DNA of 64,000 bases, from the NCBI GenBank assembly GCA_017506865.1, contig JAFCMP010000077.1, positions 248,001 through 312,000 on the forward strand, read 5' to 3'. Shown here piece after piece: positions 56,629 to 64,000 of the stretch (position 1 is its first letter; each line of letters opens with the position of its first letter). Source of the DNA: Tribonema minus (Eukaryota > Sar > Xanthophyceae > Tribonematales > Tribonemataceae). The position numbers and the translations under genes were made by a program. The notes under the pieces are model-generated. The model had not been told where the DNA came from. It made no database searches and saw only the letters and a program-made list of their open reading frames with translations.

Positions 56629-59604
56629 AGAGCGCATAGGTAACCAGAGGCGAGCGAGGCGTCCTTTCTCAATTTCACCACTGCAACTTCAAGTTGAAAC
56701 TGAACGCTGAAGTGAAGCTGCGCGCGCTCTCAGAAGCTTCAAGGCTCGGCCACATGTATGCATGCAGGCATTACCTGCGGAAAGCAGTGCACTGGCAGGC
56801 ACCACCACGGCTGATGCAATGCAGAGTGAGCTGGCGGCCTCGCGTGCTTATGTAAGCGACAGCAATACGCTGGGTGTATTGTGTCATACAATGACGCAAA
56901 ACAATTGGTTACACTAAGATTGTAAACATTTTGCCAAGGTCATTCTATGAGGCTGGTGTTTCCTGCATGTAGCCAGACCATCATACTGAATTCGCTACGT
57001 AGCCATGAACTTAATTGGGAAGTACCTGCTGACTTGCCGCAGCTTTCGAAAGGAAGACGGTTCCTGTGATTCTGCGAGAATTCCGTCCGAGAACTCCAAC
57101 ACTCAATTCTCTGAGCGAGTTGATCAGAAAACAGCTTGGCCAGACCAAGTGGGGTGATCTTCTGCAGTCTTCGGCAAAAGTTAACCACGCTGGAAGTGTC
57201 TCGTTGGTTGACATTTGCTCTGCAAGCTGCAATGCTTGGTGTGTGCAGTCACACAGTGACTCACACGATCTCATCCGGCTTCATTGACCTCCCTCCCTCA
57301 CTTTTTACTCTGCACACTGATGCCCTTTATATACAGCAGTCAGGAACTGCCTTGACTTTGCATCCCGATTTTGCACCCGCAATTGGACGTGCGCGGGCAC
57401 AGCATTGAGGCGACGGGACTGTTCATTTGCAGGGAAGCCCCTGAAAATCCCATGTCTTGCCTGCAAACGTACTGACTTCAATGATTAAGCAGCGTTGCAT
57501 GGAGTGATATGCACGAGCCAGATGATCCACCCAAGTCTTTTGCGGCGTTCACTTCAGAGTTCATTCTGAATTGAATCTTCACAGCTCTCTACTCTGATAA
57601 AATGATGAAAATGATGAGTGAGTCGCTTGTGAAGAGGGCACACCACGGTGCTAGCTATATCAGCGCGTTGCGTGCCAGCGTGCACGGCATGCAGCGGCCC
57701 GGGCTGCTGCACTAAAGTCTGCTGTGTTCTGGTTTGCAGCAAATGCAGGTCCATCAACGCCTAAGCTACAAGTAGCGCCTGCGAACGGGTAGGTTTAACT
57801 GACGTCAGTTCTTGCTGCCCCTCATGGCTAGCAAGCCTCTCCTCGGTACCGGTTTCGCGCGCACTCGCTGTATGTTTTTGGGGCGGTGGGGTGTCTGAGC
57901 TGATGTTTCTTCAGGAGCCGCCACTCTGCAGCTGCGACCGGCAGCAGATTTGTGCGCAGTCACCTCTTCAGGTGTGCCTGGCCCAGGACTCGATGGTTCA
58001 TAGTGCACGTACTGATGACCTTATGGTCTGACCTATTCATTTCAATGCTTTATGACTGATGTGATGCTCGAAAAGTATTGAGTCACTCACAGCTCGTTTT
58101 GTTCCTCCTGCCTACATGCCCCCCCCCCTCTCTCTTGGGCTTGGGAGGGGGGGGGGGAGGGGGGGGTACAGGCTGCCATGCTGGCTGCAGCTCTCGGCGA
58201 GCGTCTTTTTGGCGATATGGTCTTGTGAACAAGGTGCGTGAGGTGTCTCAAGTGATGTTGTCACAGTAACCATTGATGACCATAGTGTTGCGCGCACGGC
58301 GCTTTGCTGTAGCCACATGTCATGAAGCGATGTCCCAGCTGCTGCAGTATGGATTTGCTCAGATGCCGCGTCGAAGGAGGGTGGAGCGCACTGGGCTTTC
58401 ATGGCACACATTGTAGTGTATCTGCGGCATTGAAATGTTGGCGCTACTCTTGGGCTTCTGGCGCCTCCACTGCTGGCACTAATGAGTGTTTTGTTGCCGT
58501 AATTTCAGAGCTTTTTTGCCAAACACCAGCGAATGTATCCTGTGTCAAGTGGTCAGATGTCAGCAAAGCACACTCCACATGAAAAGTCACGACGCCTCTT
58601 ATGATGCAGCCTGTCACAGCCACTTCAAGAACGAGGTCTCTGCCTGCATGATATTTGTTTGGTCTTACCTTCGACTGCCCTGTCCTGCTATTCCGTTGAC
58701 TCTTGTGCGCCTTATTGCAGCAAGACTTGAGCGCATCTGAGTACTTGCGGGGCGCTGCTGTATCACAGCAAGTTGAACAGCTGAGCCCAGGCCACCCGCC
58801 ACACCTGAAGTCTCCACAGACTGGGGAAGCGCTTGGGTCCCTTTCGCATAAGGAGTGTTGGCGATACACTGTGGAGCACTCTTGCAGTTTATAAAGTTGT
58901 GGCCTACTGCCTATCTATCCACCACTCCATTGGCGCTGCATCTGTTTGAGACGTAATAAAGCTCCTTCAGTGCCAATGACGGAGATCATTGTACAAGCCA
59001 CCCAATAATTATCGCAGAGTGCATCTTGGTTGCCTGCTTGTTTGACGCCCTAGCTTGTCACCAATGTATGCTGCACCGCTTGACTTGAGCTGCAGATGCA
59101 TTGCATAAATGTTTCTGTTTTTGTACCACACTGTTTTTGTACCACACGGACAAATGCCTTTGCACGAGCGAATCACGTTCTCATAGTTTGAGCATGCCTA
59201 TGCCTGCACATGAGCCAGCAGCTGTCCTGAATCAGCAACACGGCGCAACACAACACCAGGGTACTACAGTGGGCGTTGTGTACAACAGTACGCTTTGTCT
59301 ATATACGAAGCCATGAGATTGTCGAAAGCGGCATGACGATCTGCATATGAGTCGTCTTCTATCAACCTCCTGAGTTGATCACCTGCCTGTTGTTTGAATT
59401 GTCAGAAAGATGTCAACTCGCTACGCAACTCAGTCAAAGCATGCATTTGTCTCAGTGCCAGTCGTTGCCAGTCAGCAATTCCAATGTGGTCGCATTTACG
59501 GGTTCAGCTAATCAAGTGTGTCTGTGGCTGAGTCAGCAAAATAGGCATGCAAGGCAGTGCAACATCACTGCACTCGCACAATGGCATCATACTTCAAGTT
59601 GCAT

Positions 59605-59690
59605 GTACGTATGGACTTGTATTATAAAGGCCCAAGGGAGGCCGGGTTGCCTATGCAATCGAAAAGCTTGCGTCAACGCAGCAGCCACCA
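59605..59690 (+). repeat. Dispersed repeat family R2, copy 1
   Basis: About 80 bp almost identical to 62044-62126: 'gtatggacttgtat', 'ataaaggcccaagggaggcc', 'gggttgcctatgcaatcg' and 'aaaagcttgcgtcaacgcag'. The single-base difference in the T run suggests a recent duplication. Confidence 0.9.
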
Positions 59691-60223
59691 TGATCGTTTT
59701 TTTTTAAAAAAGCACGCCATGTAAGTACGTCCTACTGCGCACGAAATGCGCCGATGTGCATGCATGTTCTCACGTATGTCGACATTGACTGGACGGCGCC
59801 AAACTATGTATGCACCCAGCAGAGTTGTACCAGCGCGCAAGTGTCACCAATTAGGCTCGATTTATTCTTGACGGAGTGTCACTGTTGCCGTTGTGGATTG
59901 AAGAATACGTTTTTGCATCATCTGGCATTGGCTGTTGAAACATCACGGTACAGCCTTCCCAGGAGTGGCCTATCTGTGGTTGAAGGAGCCTGAGGCGCAC
60001 CCCGCCACACCTGCCACAGAACTCCGCTTCTTTGAACCCCGCCGCGCGCAGCGCGTTTATTCCAAACAGCAGCAGCAGCAGCATATAACACAGCAGTGCG
60101 TGCTCAAGCAGAGCAACTGGACAACTGGTCGCAGGCTTGCCACACCACTTGGTAGGTTCTTCTTGCCGCTTAGCTCTCCTACCCTTGCTCCAGAATGCCC
60201 TGTGTGCCGCCGCTGCTGCGACC

Positions 60224-60224
<1 letters not shown>

Positions 60225-60259
<35 letters not shown>

Positions 60260-60290
60260 ACTACTGCTACTGCTGCTATCTGCCATGTGC
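60225..60290 (+). repeat. (CTG)n tract
   Basis: About 15-18 CTG/CTA triplets that read as leucine in the leader-like + frame from 60195. On - it reads as CAG. Confidence 0.9.
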
Positions 60291-60959
60291 CTGAGCTCGG
60301 CAGACGCACGTGAGACACAGTCCTCAGGCCTCTGGTGTTCTGTAATGCGCCAGCAGGACCAGCATAGTCGCAGGACTGGACACGAGAGCTGAGCGGCACC
60401 GGAGCTCACGACAAGCGGCACAGCCTGGCACGGCGGCGTGGCGCAGGGAAAGGCTGGTTTGTGAGAGGCGTTCCAGTTGCTGCTGGTGTGCAGGTACCGC
60501 CACTTAACGTCATGGCTTTCATGCATCTTCGGGTGCCGTGCCCTTGACTTGAACGTCAAGTCCAGTTAGAGTTCACATCTCGTTCTACATGCGTTGTGTT
60601 TATAGACAAACATTGGAAGCAGAGTCAAGGCCCCACCTTGGCAAAAGTCGCCCGGTGTCTGGTGAGCATATATATATATAGGTGCTGCAACCCATGCACC
60701 TACTGTGCTGATACCTATCTGCTTGGACTCAGCATAGGCCATCTAATGAGGTCGGTTGCGTTGTTGTAATATCTACAACCCGAGCTGCTTCCTGTCATCA
60801 TGGAATTGAGATTTTGAATGGCAGACAAGTGGCACCTTGCTGCTACTGTGCTCTGCATGCCTTTTCATCTTGCTCAGTTGCCTGCAGCAGGAGCAAGCAG
60901 CTTGACAGCAGTGCCTGCTTTGTATGGCTCTCGCCTTGCCGTATCAGCAGCATGCACAC

Positions 60960-60989
60960 AGCAGCAGCAGCAGTAGCAACGGCGGCAGC

Positions 60990-61081
<92 letters not shown>

Positions 61082-61092
61082 AAGCAGAAGCA
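60960..61092 (+). repeat. (CAG)n tract
   Basis: About 40 CAG triplets with regular TAG interruptions over 130 bp. TAG stops in one frame argue against a polyglutamine protein in that frame. Confidence 0.93.
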
Positions 61093-61417
61093 TAGCAGTA
61101 CCTATGCGTTGAAGTCGTCGTTCCTCTGTGGCACTTTTGTCGACGAACAGTGCATTGTAGCAATGACTGTGAGGAGACTGGGTCATCAACACCTCATTCA
61201 AGTGCACAAGGTTTTGACCTTCACATCTGTGCTGGGCCTGTTGGTAAAATACGAATCTCAACAAGATCACGAGACTACTGTAGCACGTTCGCTTTCCTGG
61301 TCCTTTATTTGCTGGCCACAGTTGTCCTTGTGCGTGTTTATCAAGGAGTTACCTACTTGTTTCCTTACTACTGCAGTGTTCCGTGATTTCGCCGTTGCTG
61401 CCGCTGTTTGCAGGGGA

Positions 61418-61831
61418 ATGACCAAGCTCTCCGCCACACTATTCGAGAATCGCGCAGGGCAGCCAATCGTCGTCGCTCTCGAAATTGCCGAGGGGCATGT
61501 ATGGACACGCACAGGCATCATACCGCCCGGCGAAACCCGAGAGACTCTCTCTGCGCCTTTGCTGTATGGTATTGCTGTCAGCAGAGTTGAAGAGGGCCAG
61601 GCCCCTGTATTCCACACACTGCGAGGGGCATACCGCATCGTAGATGGCAAGAAGTGGATCGTTGAGTGCAGGCCCGATGGCAAGTTCCGTCTGCGCAAGC
61701 CAGAGACTGAGGCTGGTTCCAGCTGTTTTACGCGCGCTGCCACGCAGCTTGCGCACTTCTTTCAACCGGGACATGATGCTGCTGAGGCGCAGCCACTCAT
61801 GCACGGGGAGGCGTTGCCGTGTAGGACATAG
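61418..61831 (+). CDS. Hypothetical protein, 137 aa
   Basis: An open frame from ATG 61418 to TAG 61829-61831 with protein-like composition: VVALEIAEGHVWTRTGIIPPG, then APVFHTLRGAYRIVDGKKW, then a Cys/Phe-rich tail. No membrane segment or known motif was recognised. A 'ctgtttgcag' acceptor lies at 61404-61413, so this may be the last exon of a longer gene, with the ATG internal. If an exon, it must be entered with two bases of the preceding codon. A leader-like exon at 60195-60309 does not match that phase directly. Confidence 0.5.
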   Translation: MTKLSATLFENRAGQPIVVALEIAEGHVWTRTGIIPPGETRETLSAPLLYGIAVSRVEEGQAPVFHTLRGAYRIVDGKKWIVECRPDGKFRLRKPETEAGSSCFTRAATQLAHFFQPGHDAAEAQPLMHGEALPCRT

Positions 61832-62043
61832 CTCAACTTCAACGATACAATGCTCCCAACTTCAACGACACAATGTATGTGCACATCCAACAGAAAAGCA
61901 ATCTGTAAATATATCCATACACATCTATTGCAGCTTGTGTGTCACTTGCCCCCCCCCCCCCCCCAGACGTTCAGTTGCTTGCTCCATGCACGAAGGCCTG
62001 CGGTGGCATGTCCTTGACGAATGACTGCTAGGCGTTGCACTGC

Positions 62044-62126
62044 ACGTATGGACTTGTATTTATAAAGGCCCAAGGGAGGCCGGGTTGCCTATGCAATCGA
62101 AAAGCTTGCGTCAACGCAGCAGCCTA
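62044..62126 (+). repeat. Dispersed repeat family R2, copy 2
   Basis: Near-identical to 59605-59690, same orientation, 2.4 kb away. Confidence 0.9.
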
Positions 62127-63669
62127 GTCTGCGCTGACATGCTGCTGTGGTGCACAACGGGCTTTTTTGTGCTGTCAGAAATGAGATGAATACAAATGTA
62201 AATGGCAGCAAGCTTGACATCAGCCGACGTCAGCCATTCTCTGGGATATTTGCGCCCTGGGTGAGAATTGATGTATCATCATCAACAATACTCTGCTATG
62301 CATATATGCTAGCTCAAATGGTGATGTACTCCATCCGGACCCTCGACTTGCATGGTGCATGAGATACGTCTCTTGTAGTTGCCATTAACTCTGTCGCGTG
62401 CAAGCAACTGGTGCAACGTGGCAACGGCATCATTTGCCAGCACTGGAGAGTGAACAGTTGGGCTCACAATTGAATTCGCGAAAGGCATAGCATGGGTCGG
62501 ACTATTGTTCCTCGAAGACAACAAAAACACGTGACTGTGCGAGATGAGCTGATGAGCGCTGCTGCAGCCTCCTTGGAATGCGCTGACGAGCCACGCTCTG
62601 CATGATGTTGTGATCAGCGGGAGAAACAAAATGCTGACACATTTTGACATATGGCGCATCAACTCGCTGCGCCGAGGGGCGTTTGTGAATGGAACAGGAG
62701 GGCCCAGTGACACCTAGCCACGACACTCTCAAAACCACATGGGGTCTACATCTGAATCTAAGAACTTCAGAAGGAAGTGGCACATTGTCACAGCAGCACA
62801 AGCATCGAAGGTGTGTCCACAGCATGTGCACGCAGCATGTGCTCGCATAAAGACAACCCGTCAGATGAATGCACGCGCGCACAACAGACGGGCAAGGCAA
62901 CAAGACGTCCAAGCTGTACAAGTGCGTCTCCCGTCGGAACATTTAGTCTCGGGAAACTGCAAAGACTGCCACATGTATATATCCCCAGCCACCGCGCCAG
63001 GCTCGTGCCATGGTTACACTCATATTCTGGGCATCTGCCCCCCTTGCTTCCAAACAAAGACAAGCCTCCTCACCCCTTTACCCCCCCCCCCAACCCCATC
63101 ACCACCCCTCGGCGCTGCCTTGCCAGCTGAGAGCACCGCACCCCCCCTACTTCCCGCAGCAGAGAGCTTTCTCGCACGCGTGCTGACCTGCCAGGGGGGT
63201 GGGACAGTACCCTACCTCAACAGTCCGAGTACAGATTGCCCCCCATCGTTTTGGCTGCCCACAGAGCGCTACAATGCCAACACAAGACGTCTCCTCGATC
63301 ACGGCGGTGATGGTGGGGGTAGGTAGGTATCATGGGGGGCTTAGGGGCTCAAAGCGACACGGCGCCAGTTGCGGGAGGAAGGCCACGCAAAGGGGCTCTC
63401 GGCACACACTCATCGATCATCACACCTCGGACTCTTGCGCTACAGAAAGTACGAGTTTGTGTTTCAATGCGCTTGGTACGCGCTCCCCCCCCCCCCCCCC
63501 CCTGCCCCCCATTCGCAATCGGCACCTTGTAGGCAGGTATGCTTACACTACACCAGAAAGGCACATACGCAAGGGGGAGGCGAAGAGCAGGCACGGAAGC
63601 CGGTTGTCACATCAGCCGAGAACGGCGCCGAGAACGGCGCTCACAACGAAAGCCGCAGCGCTCACTCCC

Positions 63670-63880
63670 TGACACCACAGCAGCGCTCAGGGCCCGGGCC
63701 GCAGCAGCGCTCGGGCCCTGGCCGCAGCACCGCTCAACCTCTGGCTGCAGCAGCGCTCGGGCCCTGGCCGCAGCAGCGCTCAGACCCTGACCACAGCAGC
63801 GCTCAGAGCCCAGCTACAGCAGCGCTCGGGGCCTGGCCACAGCAGTGCGAGCGGGGCCCGGGCCGCAGCGGCACCGCGCA
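63670..63880. repeat. Tandem repeat of 'cagcagcgctcgggccctggccg' type
   Basis: About seven units of roughly 27-30 bp just past the cullin stop codon. Each carries 'cagcagcgctc', the complement of the 'gagcgctgctg' word found in introns throughout the window. Confidence 0.88.
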
Positions 63881-63893
63881 CGGGGGGGCGAAA

Positions 63894-64000
63894 TCACGCC
63901 AGGTAGACGTACGTCCTGCGGTCCTTCTCGTCGCGCTGCAGGTAGTCGCGCTCTATGAGCGCCTCGATGCGCTTCTTGATGAAGACAGGCGCGGGGTTGA
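63894..64000 (-). CDS. Cullin C-terminus (partial, cut by window edge)
   Basis: Only the last 35 codons are present, reading from beyond 64000 to the TGA at 63896-63894. They read [19 protein letters not shown], then [17 protein letters not shown]. This is the conserved end of the cullin neddylation domain (IKKRIExLIExxYLxR ... YxYxA), in which the Lys of IKKRIE lies near the site modified by NEDD8. Wording is closest to CUL3/CUL4 types from memory; the paralogue cannot be fixed. Cullins scaffold RING ubiquitin ligases. The rest of the gene lies outside the window. Confidence 0.9.
   Translation of the reverse strand, partial: NPAPVFIKKRIEALIERDYLQRDEKDRRTYVYLA

Larger units (their letters stand above)
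56629..61417. other. Long stretch without an identifiable gene
   Basis: Nothing here could be placed in a family. Notable items: a G-rich tract at 58140-58168, repeat R2 at 59605-59690, CTG and CAG tracts near 60225-60290 and 60960-61092, and an AT run at 60669-60680. A + frame from 60195 codes a short leader-like peptide with a Leu run, ending SSADA before a GTGAG donor at 60310. It could be a signal-peptide exon, but no matching next exon in phase was found. Confidence 0.4.
61832..63893. other. Region without an identifiable gene
   Basis: Contains repeat R2 copy 2, poly-C tracts at 61950-61967 and 63484-63503, and a + frame about 63152-63315 (VLTCQGGGTVPYLNSP, then WLPTERYN) that ends at a GTAGGT and could be an exon. 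Its identity is unknown and support is weak. The end is occupied by the short tandem repeat below. Confidence 0.4.

Noticed and set aside
60960..61112. Polyserine + frame across the CAG tract
   Set aside because: The tract is a plain microsatellite with regular TAG interruptions in another frame, and there is no conserved sequence around it.
1..64000. CRISPR arrays, bacterial operons or insertion sequences
   Set aside because: The genes are eukaryotic with introns. The direct repeats are exon-edge copies or microsatellites, not regular repeat-spacer arrays.

Overview
This is nuclear DNA from a eukaryote, probably a protist or alga. The evidence is spliceosomal introns in most genes, no operons or Shine-Dalgarno sites, interstitial TTAGGG/CCCTAA runs, long homopolymer and trinucleotide tracts, and a gene set (MLO-like receptor, prohibitin-2, JmjC/cupin protein, TRIAP1/Mdm35, NIT1-type amidase, cullin) that is purely eukaryotic. 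The exact lineage cannot be fixed from this sequence; a microalgal lineage with TTAGGG telomeres would fit.

Layout: (1) a single-exon Golgi-type glycosyltransferase on + (2079-3182). (2) A 13-exon + gene (4180-20969) for a seven-helix MLO-family protein with a large Gly/Ala/Ser-rich cytoplasmic insert and a C-terminal EF-hand. (3) A convergent 5-exon prohibitin-2 gene on - (22605-29325). (4) A 12-exon gene on - (31221-45654) joining a membrane-anchored JMJD8-like JmjC/cupin domain to TPR repeats and a Gln-rich tail. (5) A single-exon TRIAP1/Mdm35 gene on + (46081-46323), divergent from gene 4. (6) A 6-exon NIT1-type nitrilase gene on - (48195-54363). (7) A roughly 1 kb fold-back (palindromic) element at about 55575-56628. 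(8) A gene-poor stretch rich in repeats, with one short unidentified ORF (61418-61831). (9) The 3' end of a cullin gene on - (63894-64000), cut by the window edge. All exon joins were worked out by hand from splice sites, codon phase and family similarity; the phases close for every gene except one junction in gene 4.

The most striking property is not a gene. Almost every exon edge in this window is accompanied, in the adjoining intron, by one to eight decayed tandem copies of itself: the last 20-110 bases of the exon plus its donor, or its acceptor plus the first 20-100 bases. The same is seen past the stop codons of terminal exons. Introns therefore look largely built from ghost copies of the neighbouring exon edge, together with short (AACTTC)n/(GAAGTT)n hexamers and TTAGGG-like runs. 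In one case (33886-34830) the ghost has become a near-identical 180-bp array. In another (17640-18600) several copies keep an open reading frame and a donor. This looks like a genome-wide mechanism of intron growth. It is the best candidate for something undescribed here.

Functionally, prohibitin-2, TRIAP1/Mdm35 and the NIT1-type enzyme (with a mitochondrial-type leader) all point to mitochondria, but nothing in the sequence shows they are co-regulated.
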